Shown here piece by piece: positions 9,050 through 17,741 of a stretch of DNA of 64,000 bases (its first letter is position 1; the number at the start of each line of letters is the position of its first letter). The stretch covers positions 310,001 to 374,000 of the forward strand of contig NZ_LGKO01000005.1 in NCBI RefSeq assembly GCF_001306145.1, written 5' to 3'. The DNA comes from Thermanaerothrix daxensis (GTDB lineage Bacteria; Chloroflexota; Anaerolineae; Anaerolineales; Anaerolineaceae). Made by a program: the position numbers and the translations under genes. Under the pieces are notes generated by a model. That model saw nothing but the letters and a program-made list of their open reading frames with translations, had not been told where the DNA came from and did not search any database.

Positions 9050-10006
9050 ATGCGATTCAAATATCCTCTACCGCGTTCTTCAGAGATCACCCCGGAAGCG
9101 CTTTTTCGTTCCCGCCGACGCTTTTTGCAAGGGGCATTGAGCCTTTCGGCGGGTATTGCATTGGCCGCATGTCTGCCTGGCACTCAGAACCCTGCCCCCG
9201 ACGATGTTACGAGCCTGACCCCACAGGCCACGGGTAGTGCGGATGAACGCGGGGATGCACTCACACCTTTTGACGCAGTGACCCATTACAACAATTACTA
9301 CGAATTCTCTGCGGACAAACAGGCAGTGGCTCGGTTGGCGCGTGATTTCCAAGTGCGTCCCTGGGTGGTTGAGATTGGGGGGTTGGTGCACAAACCCCAT
9401 ACAATAGGAATTGAAGACCTCCTGCGGGCATTTTCTCTCGAAGAGCGCATTTATCGTTTACGCTGTGTGGAGGGCTGGTCCATGGTGATTCCCTGGCTGG
9501 GCTTTCCATTGCATCGGTTGTTGGAGCGGGCAGAGCCCATGGGTTCGGCACGGTTTGTGCGCTTTGTGGCGCTCTATGATCCGGAGCAAATGCCGGGCCA
9601 GAAGAATCCCCTTTTTCCCTGGCCCTATACCGAGGGATTGCGCCTGGATGAGGCCCTGCATGATTTGACCATCTTGGCGGTTGGGCTTTATGGGCAGATG
9701 CTGTTGCCTCAAAACGGGGCACCCTTGCGTCTGGTGGTGCCGTGGAAATACGGCTTCAAGAGCATTAAAGCCATTGTGCGCATTGAACTTACTGAAGAGC
9801 AACCTGCAACTTTATGGTCCACTGTTGCGCCGCAGGAATACGGTTTCTACGCCAATGTTAACCCGGAGGTGCCCCATCCGCGTTGGTCGCAAGCCACAGA
9901 GCGGCGGATTGGCGAAAACGAGCGCCGACCTACTTTGCCCTTCAACGGTTATGCGGAACAGGTGGCAAGCCTGTATCAGGGCATGGATTTGAGCGTTTAT
10001 TATTGA
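9050..10006 (+). CDS. msrP: MsrP-type molybdopterin methionine-sulfoxide reductase subunit
   Basis: Catalytic subunit of the MsrPQ envelope repair system (formerly YedY), which reduces oxidised methionine in exported proteins. It is an oxidoreductase molybdopterin-domain protein of 318 aa. The Mo-binding cysteine is Cys139 in '[14 protein letters not shown]'. The N-terminus carries a twin-arginine signal, 'SRRRFLQG' (21-28), followed by LAAC with Cys41, which fits a lipobox. The protein is therefore probably exported folded by Tat and then lipid-anchored, unlike soluble periplasmic E. coli MsrP. The heme subunit gene msrQ begins 6 bp downstream. Confidence 0.93.
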   Translation: MRFKYPLPRSSEITPEALFRSRRRFLQGALSLSAGIALAACLPGTQNPAPDDVTSLTPQATGSADERGDALTPFDAVTHYNNYYEFSADKQAVARLARDFQVRPWVVEIGGLVHKPHTIGIEDLLRAFSLEERIYRLRCVEGWSMVIPWLGFPLHRLLERAEPMGSARFVRFVALYDPEQMPGQKNPLFPWPYTEGLRLDEALHDLTILAVGLYGQMLLPQNGAPLRLVVPWKYGFKSIKAIVRIELTEEQPATLWSTVAPQEYGFYANVNPEVPHPRWSQATERRIGENERRPTLPFNGYAEQVASLYQGMDLSVYY

Positions 10007-10012
10007 GATCTC

Positions 10013-10654
10013 ATGGCAAGGGTGTTGGCACGCAAGGCGGTTGAACCCCGGGCGTGGCTTCTCTGGGTTCACGGCCTGGGGGTGGCGCCGTTGGTTTTCT
10101 TTGGGATTGGGTTTTGGCGGGGGATGTATTGGATCAATCCTTTGCAGGTGGCCATTCAACGCAGCGGTGATGCGGCTGTGTTGCTGTTGCTGGCGTCGCT
10201 GGCTTGTACGCCTCTGTCGTGGGTGCGCGGCTGGGCGTGGTTCGTGCGCTGGCGGCGTCCCCTAGGACTGTATGCCTTTGCTTATGCCCTGGCTCATGTC
10301 GTGCTCTATGCGGGAGTGGACTACGCGTGGAACTGGGGCTGGTTAGGGGCAGAATTTCGTGAGAAGCCCTATTTATGGTTTGGGGCTGCCGCTTTCCTCA
10401 TCCTCAGTATCCTGGCCGTGACCTCACTGCGGCGCATCCAGCGCAGGCTCGGGTGGCGTTGGAAGGTGTTGCATCGGTTGGTTTATGCGTCTGCGCTTCT
10501 GGTACTGGTGCATCTGGTGCTGGTGGTTAAGGGGGATGCTTTACGTTTGCGCGGCGATGTGTGGAAACCCTGGCTGGTGGGTGCCGGCGTGGGTGTGCTC
10601 TTAGGGGGGCGTTTGCTCCGAATGGCCTGGAAGAGCATGAAAAGGCGGCTCTGA
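10013..10654 (+). CDS. msrQ: MsrQ heme b membrane subunit
   Basis: Membrane electron-transfer partner of MsrP (formerly YedZ), a ferric-reductase-like protein of 213 aa with about six helices. It passes electrons from the quinone pool or a flavoprotein to the molybdenum subunit. Likely heme-ligand histidines lie in 'YALAHVVLYAGVDY' and 'WKVLHRLVYASALLVLVHL'. It follows msrP by 6 bp and is clearly co-transcribed. Length and topology match the family. Confidence 0.92.
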   Translation: MARVLARKAVEPRAWLLWVHGLGVAPLVFFGIGFWRGMYWINPLQVAIQRSGDAAVLLLLASLACTPLSWVRGWAWFVRWRRPLGLYAFAYALAHVVLYAGVDYAWNWGWLGAEFREKPYLWFGAAAFLILSILAVTSLRRIQRRLGWRWKVLHRLVYASALLVLVHLVLVVKGDALRLRGDVWKPWLVGAGVGVLLGGRLLRMAWKSMKRRL

Positions 10655-10812
10655 TGCACCCACGGGGGAGGGGAGAACGGGGTGAGGGCATATGCTTCAA
10701 GAGCGGGGAGTGTGACCCGAAATATGACCGGAATGCTCTGTAATGGGCATGGGCGGAAGGTGGAAGCAGGCTAGAATGGAAATATCCTCTTAGTATTTTG
10801 GAGAAGCCTGCT

Positions 10813-11887
10813 ATGGAAACCACAACCCGCGAGGCGCGTCTGGCTGCCTTGCCGAAACTTAATGAGATCAATCGTGAGATTGCTGCTTTCCAGCGTGCGG
10901 ATACGCGTCGGGCCATTTGGCAACTGATCAACACTCTTGTACCCTACGGTGTGTTGTGGTACTTGATGTACCGCAGTCTGGCCGTTTCGTATGTGTTGAC
11001 TCTTGGGCTGGCCGTATTGGCGGCTGGTTTTTTGATTCGTGTATTTATCTTTTTTCATGACTGCGGTCATAACTCGTTTTTCCCTTCTACTCGACTGAAC
11101 CGCACAGTGGGCTTCTGGCTAGGCATTCTAGTGTTTACCCCCCGGTGAGCAGTGGTGGCATTCCCACGCCATTCACCATGCCACTAGCGGTAATTTAGAC
11201 AAGCGTGGGGTGGGAGATGTGACGACGCTGACCCTTGAGGAATTTTATGAAAAGGCCTGGTTGGAGAAATTGGGTTACCGCTTTTTCCGCAACCCGCTGG
11301 TGATGTTTATCCTGGGGCCAATTTTCATGTTCTTGATAATGCATCGCTTGCCCTTGCCGCGGTATGGCAAGCGTCAAACCCACAGTGTGTGGCTGACCAA
11401 TCTGGGCATCGTGGCCTTAGCCGCCGGGCTGATTGCGCTGGTGGGCTGGAAGGCATATGTGATGATCCAGCTTCCGGTCATCTGGCTTGCCGGAACCGGT
11501 GGCATTTGGTTGTTCTACATCCAACATCAGTTTGAAGATGTGTACTGGGAGCGGGCGGAGAACTGGAATTATGTGGCTTCGGCTTTGCTGGGGGCTTCCT
11601 ACTACAAATTACCCAAAGTGCTGGAATGGTTTACCGGTAGCATTGGCTATCATCACATTCACCACCTCAGCCCACGCATTCCCAATTACTACCTGGCCGA
11701 GTGCCAGCGCCGTTCTCCCATCTTGCAGCGATGGGCGCGGGTGGTGACCATTCCCGAAAGTCTGCGCACCGTTCGCCTCAAGGTGTATAACGAATCCCGT
11801 CAACGCATGGAAGGCTTCCCGAAAACCGAAGCACCCCCTGTGGGTGAGGGCCAAACGGGAAAGGCGACTTTGTCGAATCCCTCTTAG
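10813..11887 (+). pseudogene. Membrane fatty-acid desaturase, split by a one-base frameshift
   Basis: Two adjacent reading frames make up one acyl-lipid/acyl-CoA desaturase of about 357 aa. The first frame (10813-11148) carries the first histidine box 'HDCGHNSFF' and runs to 'VFTPR' and a stop. Removing one C from the C6 run at 11138-11143 restores 'FTPGEQWWHSHAIHH', the second box, and the reading continues without interruption through 'GYHHIHHLSPRIPNYYL', the third box, to 11887. All three di-iron histidine clusters are intact, so the enzyme was functional until very recently or the indel is a sequencing error or phase-variable site. A function in lipid desaturation would complement the lipid synthase further along. 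A terminator follows. Confidence 0.85.
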
Positions 11888-11910
11888 GTTTTGAGTATGC
11901 CTCTGCTTGT

Positions 11911-11949
11911 CACAGACCGGTGAGCATGCAAGCCGGTCTGTGATTTTTT
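11911..11949 (+). terminator. Terminator after the desaturase
   Basis: A perfect 10-bp stem, CACAGACCGG (11911-11920) with CCGGTCTGTG (11933-11942), followed by ATTTTTTG. Confidence 0.9.
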
Positions 11950-12045
11950 GTGTGCTATGATAGTAACAATATTTTATCCACCCAGGCTATCCAGCCGGGA
12001 TGGGTTTTCTCCGACACTTTAAACTCTCAGGGAGGCAAAAGCACG

Positions 12046-13854
12046 ATGGTCTGGCAACCTCAACGTGCACCGCTGATGACTCGGTGGGGCCGGGCGTTAC
12101 TGTCTGAGGTAGTCTGGCCGGAGTACCCTCGTCCACAGATGGTACGAGAAGCGTGGCTAAACTTGAATGGCCTCTGGCAATATGGGATCGCTCCACGTGA
12201 GCAATCCACACCTCCCACCTTCACAGGCGAAATTCGAGTGCCCTTTGCGATTGAAGCGGCACTTTCGGGTGTGATGCGTCCGTTGCTCCCCGAGCAGCGC
12301 TTGTGGTATCGGCGTACCTTCAAGTTGCCGGAAGCGTGGGAGGGTTGCCGTGTGCTGCTCCACTTTGGGGCGGTGGATTGGGAAGCAGAGGTTTGGGTGA
12401 ACGGTACCCTGGTAGGCCGTCACCGGGGAGGATACCTCCCGTTTGGATTTGATATTACCCCTTACTTGCGTCCGGGTGAGCAGGAAGTTATTGTGGCAGT
12501 GTGGGATCCCACAGATGCTCACTGGCAGCAACGCGGAAAGCAGGCGCGTCAGCCACATGCGATTTGGTACACCTCCGTTTCGGGGATCTGGCAGACTGTC
12601 TGGTTGGAGGCCGTTCCTGACCATTATGTGGCCGGGCTGCGGATTACACCGGATGTGGCCGGGCAGTCGGTGCGGGTGCGGGTTCTGGCGGGCGGCACGG
12701 CAACCTTGCATAACGTGCAGGCAGAGGTGTTTGCCGAAGGGGTCAAAGTGGCCGAGGCGCGCGTGCCCACCTCTGCAACGGAGTTGGTCATTCCCTTGCC
12801 TTCGCCACGCCTTTGGAGTCCGGATTCACCGTTCCTTTATGATCTGGTGGTGAGTGCCGAAGGAGATCGTGTGCAAAGTTATTTTGGAATGCGCGAATTT
12901 CGGCTGGGTAAAGACGGGCGAGGGCGAACTCGGGTTTTGCTTAACGGGGAGACGCTGTTCATGTTAGGTCCGCTGGATCAGGGGTATTGGCCGGATGGCC
13001 TTTACACCCCTCCTTCGGAAGAGGCGATGCGTTGGGAACTCGCTTTTCTCAAGCGATTGGGCTTCAACATGGTGCGTAAACACGTCAAAGTTGAACCGGC
13101 TCGCTATTATCATGCCTGTGATCAGATAGGATTGATCGTCTGGCAAGATATGCCCAACGGCGGGCGTGCCCAGGGCCTTTTAGAGGCCACTTTAACCCTT
13201 TTGATGGGATTGCATCAGAGCGATCAACATGCTCTGTGGCGCTTTGGCCGGCAGTCCCCTGCAGCGCGGGAGGATTACCGCCGCGAGTTACGGGCAATGG
13301 TGGACCATCTTCATCCTTTCCCCAGTATTGGGGTGTGGGTGCCTTTTAACGAGGGGTGGGGGCAGTTTGAGGCGCGTGCCATTGCTGAGTGGCTCAAAGC
13401 CTACGATCCAACCCGCCTGGTAGATCACGCCAGTGGATGGTATGATCAGCAGGGCGGCGACTTTTGCTCTTATCACATTTATGGTAAACCCCTCCGGCCG
13501 ATTCCACCCGAGGAAGACCGGGCCGTGGTGCTGTCTGAATTTGGGGGCTATAGCCTGGAAATCTGTAATCATCTCTGGAATCCCCGCCGGCGCTTTGGGT
13601 ATAAGCACTTTAGGACCATCCCGGATCTGACGGCAGCCTATGAACGCCTGCTGGATGAGCAAGTGCGTCCTTGGGTGGAGGCGGGCCTTTCGGCAGCCGT
13701 TTATACCCAGACCAGTGATGTGGAGATCGAGGTGAACGGCTACCTGACCTATGACCGAGCCGTGGTCAAGATGGATGAAGATCGGGTGCGTGTGGCTCAC
13801 GCAAGGTTGATGCAGACGGCACGGGAGGCGGCTCAAGGGGCAAATGAGAAGTGA
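12046..13854 (+). CDS. Glycoside hydrolase family 2 protein
   Basis: GH2-family exo-glycosidase (beta-galactosidase, beta-glucuronidase or beta-mannosidase type) of 602 aa. Domains in order: a jelly-roll sugar-binding domain (about 25-180), an Ig-like beta-sandwich (about 185-280) and a TIM barrel (about 285-595). The acid/base is Glu436 in 'VPFNEGWG' and the nucleophile is Glu498 in 'VLSEFGGYS'. The ATG at 12046 follows GGGAGGC, so the longer frame from 11950 is rejected. No signal peptide is seen, so it acts in the cytoplasm or is exported in another way. The sugar specificity cannot be read from the sequence. The stop overlaps the region of the next methyltransferase gene. Confidence 0.9.
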   Translation: MVWQPQRAPLMTRWGRALLSEVVWPEYPRPQMVREAWLNLNGLWQYGIAPREQSTPPTFTGEIRVPFAIEAALSGVMRPLLPEQRLWYRRTFKLPEAWEGCRVLLHFGAVDWEAEVWVNGTLVGRHRGGYLPFGFDITPYLRPGEQEVIVAVWDPTDAHWQQRGKQARQPHAIWYTSVSGIWQTVWLEAVPDHYVAGLRITPDVAGQSVRVRVLAGGTATLHNVQAEVFAEGVKVAEARVPTSATELVIPLPSPRLWSPDSPFLYDLVVSAEGDRVQSYFGMREFRLGKDGRGRTRVLLNGETLFMLGPLDQGYWPDGLYTPPSEEAMRWELAFLKRLGFNMVRKHVKVEPARYYHACDQIGLIVWQDMPNGGRAQGLLEATLTLLMGLHQSDQHALWRFGRQSPAAREDYRRELRAMVDHLHPFPSIGVWVPFNEGWGQFEARAIAEWLKAYDPTRLVDHASGWYDQQGGDFCSYHIYGKPLRPIPPEEDRAVVLSEFGGYSLEICNHLWNPRRRFGYKHFRTIPDLTAAYERLLDEQVRPWVEAGLSAAVYTQTSDVEIEVNGYLTYDRAVVKMDEDRVRVAHARLMQTAREAAQGANEK

Positions 13855-13897
13855 GGGCGTCCAACGCTGCTCGTCCCCTGGTCAACAAACTTCGGGC

Positions 13898-13903
13898 TAT
13901 AAT
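13898..13903 (+). promoter_or_regulatory. -10 box for the methyltransferase-mvaD pair
   Basis: A TATAAT lies 40 bp before the GTG at 13944. It supports a start downstream of the open frame that begins at 13851. Confidence 0.45.
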
Positions 13904-13943
13904 TCATCCGAAACTCCTGATGGGAATATTTTTAGAGGCAGTT

Positions 13944-14522
13944 GTGTCTGAAGCAAAGCGTTTTAACCCCAAAAAACATGCGGTTCTCCTGGAAGCCGCG
14001 CGTGAAGCCAAGTGGCATCCACGAGCCTTGCTACGTCAGGTTGGAGTGCAGCCGGGTCAGGTGGTGGTGGACCTGGGGTGTGGGCCGGGTTTTTGGACCT
14101 TTCCCCTGGCCGATCTGGTCACTTCTACCGGGGTAGTTTGGGCGCTAGATATCAGTCGCGAAATGCTGGATGCGTTGATGGCTCGTCATCCTCCGGAGCA
14201 GGTCCACACAATGTGCATTGAACTGCCGCGCATCCCGCTCCCAGCGGCAAGCGCAGATCTGATTTGGGCGGCTTTCGTGGTTCATGAGATTGAACCACTG
14301 GACTACCTGATGCGTGAAATCCAGCGTGTTCTGAAGGTTGGCGGCCGGGTGGCGGTGCTGGATTGGCGTCCAGATGCGGTTCATGAGGATGGTCCCCCGC
14401 GCGCTCATCGTCTAGATGTCGGGGTGATTCGCAACGGACTCCAAACTGCTGGGCTAACCCTGCTGGATTCGCCCTGGCAGCACGAAGACGCCTATCTTGT
14501 CATGGCCCAAAAGGGCAGGTGA
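13944..14522 (+). CDS. Class I SAM-dependent methyltransferase
   Basis: Methyltransferase of 192 aa with the Methyltransf_11/25 fold. Motif I is 'VVVDLGCGPGFWTFPLA', motif II holds 'WALDISREMLDAL' and the post-II motif is 'IWAAFVVHEIEPLDYL', so S-adenosylmethionine binding is clear. GTG 13944 is chosen because AGAGG lies 5 nt before it, a TATAAT lies upstream, and it gives the N-terminus 'SEAKRFNPKKHAVL' common in this group; ATG 13920 is the alternative. The acceptor is unknown. The mevalonate decarboxylase starts 6 bp after its stop. Confidence 0.85.
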   Translation: MSEAKRFNPKKHAVLLEAAREAKWHPRALLRQVGVQPGQVVVDLGCGPGFWTFPLADLVTSTGVVWALDISREMLDALMARHPPEQVHTMCIELPRIPLPAASADLIWAAFVVHEIEPLDYLMREIQRVLKVGGRVAVLDWRPDAVHEDGPPRAHRLDVGVIRNGLQTAGLTLLDSPWQHEDAYLVMAQKGR

Positions 14523-14528
14523 AGGGGT

Positions 14529-15512
14529 ATGGAAACAACAGCCACTGCCATTGCCCATCCCAACATTGCTTTTATTAAATACTGGGGCAACCGTGATGCC
14601 GAACTGCGCCTGCCGGCGAACGGCTCGCTTTCCATGAACCTGGGCGGGCTTTTCACCCGCACCTGCGTGCGGTTCGATCCTGCGTTGGCTCAAGATGAGG
14701 TCTGGCTCAATGGTCAGCCTCTGGAGGGAGAGCCGCGCGAACGGGTTGTGCGGTTTTTGGACCTTGTGCGGGGTCTGGCTGGACGCAATCTGGCGGCACG
14801 GGTGGAAAGTGAGAATAATTTTCCAGCAGGCGCCGGCCTAGCCTCCTCCGCTGCAGCATTTGCGGCGCTGGCGCTGGCTTCAACAGCCGCTCTGGGCTTG
14901 CACCTGGATGAAGCCGTGCTCTCTCGCCTGGCACGGCGCGGTTCGGGGTCTGCGGCGCGTTCCGTCCCAGGAGGGTTCGTGGAATGGCAACCCGGTCGGG
15001 GAGATGCCGATTCCTATGCCTTCTCAATTGCCCCACCCGAACACTGGCCCTTGGTGGATTGCGTGGCGATTGTGGAAGCCGCCCATAAAGCCGTAGGCTC
15101 GAGTCAGGGGCATCGGTTAGCGGCAACCAGCCCCCTGCAGGTGGCACGCTTGGTGGATGCACCACGGCGACTGCGGGTTGCCCGTCAGGCGATCTGGCGG
15201 TGCGATTTTGAGGCGTTAGCCGAAATTGCTGAGCAAGATAGCATGATGATGCATGCAGTGATGATGACGTCACGGCCCCCTTTGATCTACTGGCAGGGCG
15301 TTTCGGTGGATCTCATGCGTGCGGTTGCGTCGTGGCGCCGTGAGGGGGTCGCCGCCTTCTACACCCTGGATGCCGGGCCTAACGTGCATGTAATTTGTCT
15401 GCCCGAATATGCTGAAAATGTTCAAAGACGGTTGCAGAACTTTCCGGGAGTGCGCGAGGTGATTGTCGCGGAGATCGGAGGTCCGGCGCGCCTGGTGGGG
15501 GTGCAAGGTTGA
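14529..15512 (+). CDS. mvaD: Diphosphomevalonate (or phosphomevalonate) decarboxylase
   Basis: GHMP-kinase-fold decarboxylase of 327 aa in the mevalonate route to isoprenoids. It uses ATP to phosphorylate the tertiary hydroxyl and then drive decarboxylation. Characteristic motifs are 'NIAFIKYWGNRD' at the N-terminus, the ATP loop 'AGLASSAAAFAALAL', 'GSGSAARSVPGGFVEW' and the C-terminal catalytic 'TLDAGPNVHV'. A mevalonate pathway is not universal in bacteria. In Roseiflexus, another Chloroflexota, a homologue acts on phosphomevalonate and works with isopentenyl phosphate kinase, so substrate assignment here is open. No other pathway gene lies in the window. Confidence 0.88.
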   Translation: METTATAIAHPNIAFIKYWGNRDAELRLPANGSLSMNLGGLFTRTCVRFDPALAQDEVWLNGQPLEGEPRERVVRFLDLVRGLAGRNLAARVESENNFPAGAGLASSAAAFAALALASTAALGLHLDEAVLSRLARRGSGSAARSVPGGFVEWQPGRGDADSYAFSIAPPEHWPLVDCVAIVEAAHKAVGSSQGHRLAATSPLQVARLVDAPRRLRVARQAIWRCDFEALAEIAEQDSMMMHAVMMTSRPPLIYWQGVSVDLMRAVASWRREGVAAFYTLDAGPNVHVICLPEYAENVQRRLQNFPGVREVIVAEIGGPARLVGVQG

Positions 15513-15521
15513 GCACGATTT

Positions 15522-15550
15522 TTGCCCGGTATACCCAAAAGCGATATAAT
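15522..15550 (+). promoter_or_regulatory. Promoter of the RseP-type protease operon
   Basis: TTGCCC (15522-15527), a 17-bp spacer and a perfect TATAAT (15545-15550), 44 bp before the ATG at 15595. Confidence 0.65.
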
Positions 15551-15594
15551 CAGGGTGGAAACGATAACGGTTAAAAACATAAAAGGTAGAGGCG

Positions 15595-16665
15595 ATGATC
15601 TTTCTAGAGTTTTTCATTTTCTTCAGCCTGACGCTGTTTTTGCATGAGTTCGGGCACTATCTGGCCGCCCGGATGTTTGGCATCCGGGTTGAGGAGTTCG
15701 GTTTTGGTTTTCCGCCGCGCCTGGTGCGCCTGTTCCGGGTTGGTGAAACTGAAGTCACTTTGAATTGGATTCCCTTCGGCGCTTTTGTGCGTCTTTCCGG
15801 CGAAAATGACCCCAGTGTACCGGGGGGATTTATCAACGCAAAGCCCCTGGCGCGGATTGTCGTACTACTGGCCGGGCCCTTCATGAACCTGTTGACCGGG
15901 TTGGTTCTCTTCAGCGTGTTTTTCTTGCAAGCAGGTGTTCCTGAGGTCACCAAGGTCATGGTGGATTATGTTGAGCCCGATTCTCCGGCGGCTCAGGCTG
16001 GCATCCTGGCAGGTGATCTGGTTCGTGAGGTTAACGGCGTGGCCATTACCAGCATGTCGCAACTGAGTCAGATCATCAGTCAGCATCGTGGGCAGGAAAT
16101 TACCCTGGTTGTCGAACGGCAGGGTACGTTAATCACCCTGCGGGCTACTCCCCGCCTTAACCCGCCTCCAGGTCAGGGGGCGTTGGGGATTCGCATGGCC
16201 ACCCCCTGGCGGGCGGCCTCCTCCTGGTTTGAGACGTTGCCCTGGGCCTCACGGGCTACTTGGGAGGGGCTGATCCAGATCCCACGTTCCCTCATTGCGG
16301 CAGCGCGTGGGGAGATTCCCCCTGAGCAGAGCCGGGTGGTCGGTCCGGTTGGCATTTACACCATTTTCTCCCAAGCCCGTGAGCGAGATATTGAAAATGA
16401 ACAGGCGGGGGCCAGTCCAATTGAATCCACCCTGACGCTGCGCCTGATGGCGCTGATTTCAGTCGCGGTGGGGTTTGCCAATTTGTTGCCGCTTCCCGCT
16501 CTGGATGGTGGGCGCATTCTTTTTATCTTGCCCGAACTGGTGATAGGTCGGCGCGTACCGCCCAGATATGAGGCACTGATCCACACCATTGGTTTTGTTC
16601 TGCTATTATTGTTTTTCCTGTATATCACCGCCCAGGATATTCTTAATCCGGTGGTATTACCCTAG
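15595..16665 (+). CDS. rseP: RIP/site-2-type zinc metalloprotease (RseP, M50)
   Basis: Intramembrane protease of 356 aa that cleaves membrane-anchored anti-sigma factors or signal peptides within the bilayer. The zinc motif 'LHEFGH' (His17, Glu18, His21) is in the first helix. A PDZ domain lies at about 120-195 ('DSPAAQAGILAGDLVREVNG'), and the third zinc ligand is in 'PALDGGRILF'. Two further helices follow to the C-terminus. It is first in a tight run of four genes, with 14 bp to the next start. Confidence 0.92.
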   Translation: MIFLEFFIFFSLTLFLHEFGHYLAARMFGIRVEEFGFGFPPRLVRLFRVGETEVTLNWIPFGAFVRLSGENDPSVPGGFINAKPLARIVVLLAGPFMNLLTGLVLFSVFFLQAGVPEVTKVMVDYVEPDSPAAQAGILAGDLVREVNGVAITSMSQLSQIISQHRGQEITLVVERQGTLITLRATPRLNPPPGQGALGIRMATPWRAASSWFETLPWASRATWEGLIQIPRSLIAAARGEIPPEQSRVVGPVGIYTIFSQARERDIENEQAGASPIESTLTLRLMALISVAVGFANLLPLPALDGGRILFILPELVIGRRVPPRYEALIHTIGFVLLLLFFLYITAQDILNPVVLP

Positions 16666-16679
16666 AGAAAGAGGCACGT

Positions 16680-17738
16680 ATGTCAAGAAAATCGCGTAAG
16701 CAAGTTTCGTTTGAGCAGGTTTTGGAAGCCCTGCTGGATATGAACCAGCCGTTCCCGGCGCGCTTTTTGCATCGCTTCTCAGATCTCAGCCCTGAGGATC
16801 TGGAAAGCCTAAAGAAGGTGTGGAAGCAGGTGCCAGCCGAGCGGCGGGCAGCGCTCATGGAAGATCTGGAGATGCTGGCCGAGGCCGACACATTGGTCTC
16901 GTTTGATGAACTGAGTAAATTCGCCCTGGATGATGAAGACCCACGGGTGCGGGCGGGTGCGCTTAGCCTGCTGTGGGAGTGCCAGGATCCGCATCTGATT
17001 CAAAAGATGATTCAGATGATGGAAGAGGATAGTGATGAAATTGTGCGGGCTCAAGCGGCTTCGGTGCTGGCCCAATTCGTTTACCTCGGCGAGGTTGAGG
17101 AACTCCCGGAGACCACCTTGCACATGGTGGAAGATCACCTGCTTGGTGCATTGAGCCGCGACCGCTCGCCGCTGGTGCAACGACGGGCTTTGGAGGCGCT
17201 TGGTTTTTCCAGCCGTCAGGAGGTGCCTACCTTGATCCTGCGCGCTTATACCAGCAGTGATCCCACCTGGGTGGCCAGCGCACTTTTTGCAATGGGACGC
17301 TCGGCCGATCCGGCATGGGGGCAACATGTGGTGCGCATGCTGGATCATCCTGATTTCGATGTGCAACTCGAAGCGGTGCGGGCGGCAGGCGAACTGGAAG
17401 TGGAGGAGGCGCGTGAACCCCTCTTAAAGATGCTTGAAGAGGGGATCGAAGACGAGGAAGTGCGCATGGCCGCCATATGGTCGCTTTCGCAAATTGGAGG
17501 GGAAGGAGTGCAGGAGGCATTGGAGCGACTGCTGGCCGAAACCGAAGATGATGATGAGGCCGCTTTCATCGAGGATGCTTTGGATAACCTCTCCTTCAAT
17601 GAAGGGGTGATGCCGTTTGGAATGTTCGAGTTTGAAGTCCAGGACGAGAAAGATCTTGATCACATCATTGATCTTGCGTCTGAGGAAGAGGGTGAGGACG
17701 AGGATCTGGACGAGGACTTGCTGGCGCGCTTGAACTGA
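16680..17738 (+). CDS. HEAT-repeat protein
   Basis: Soluble acidic protein of 352 aa made mostly of HEAT/armadillo-type helical repeats. Repeated units include 'DPRVRAGALSLLWECQDPHL', 'SDEIVRAQAASVLAQFVYLG' and 'DFDVQLEAVRAAGELEVEEA', from about residue 70 to 300. The C-terminal tail is extremely acidic (D/E runs). Such scaffolds bind other proteins or modify phycobilin-like cofactors, but no catalytic motif is seen and no function is assigned. It is 14 bp after rseP and 3 bp before the peptidase gene, so it is operonic with both. Confidence 0.8.
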   Translation: MSRKSRKQVSFEQVLEALLDMNQPFPARFLHRFSDLSPEDLESLKKVWKQVPAERRAALMEDLEMLAEADTLVSFDELSKFALDDEDPRVRAGALSLLWECQDPHLIQKMIQMMEEDSDEIVRAQAASVLAQFVYLGEVEELPETTLHMVEDHLLGALSRDRSPLVQRRALEALGFSSRQEVPTLILRAYTSSDPTWVASALFAMGRSADPAWGQHVVRMLDHPDFDVQLEAVRAAGELEVEEAREPLLKMLEEGIEDEEVRMAAIWSLSQIGGEGVQEALERLLAETEDDDEAAFIEDALDNLSFNEGVMPFGMFEFEVQDEKDLDHIIDLASEEEGEDEDLDEDLLARLN

Positions 17739-17741
17739 GGT

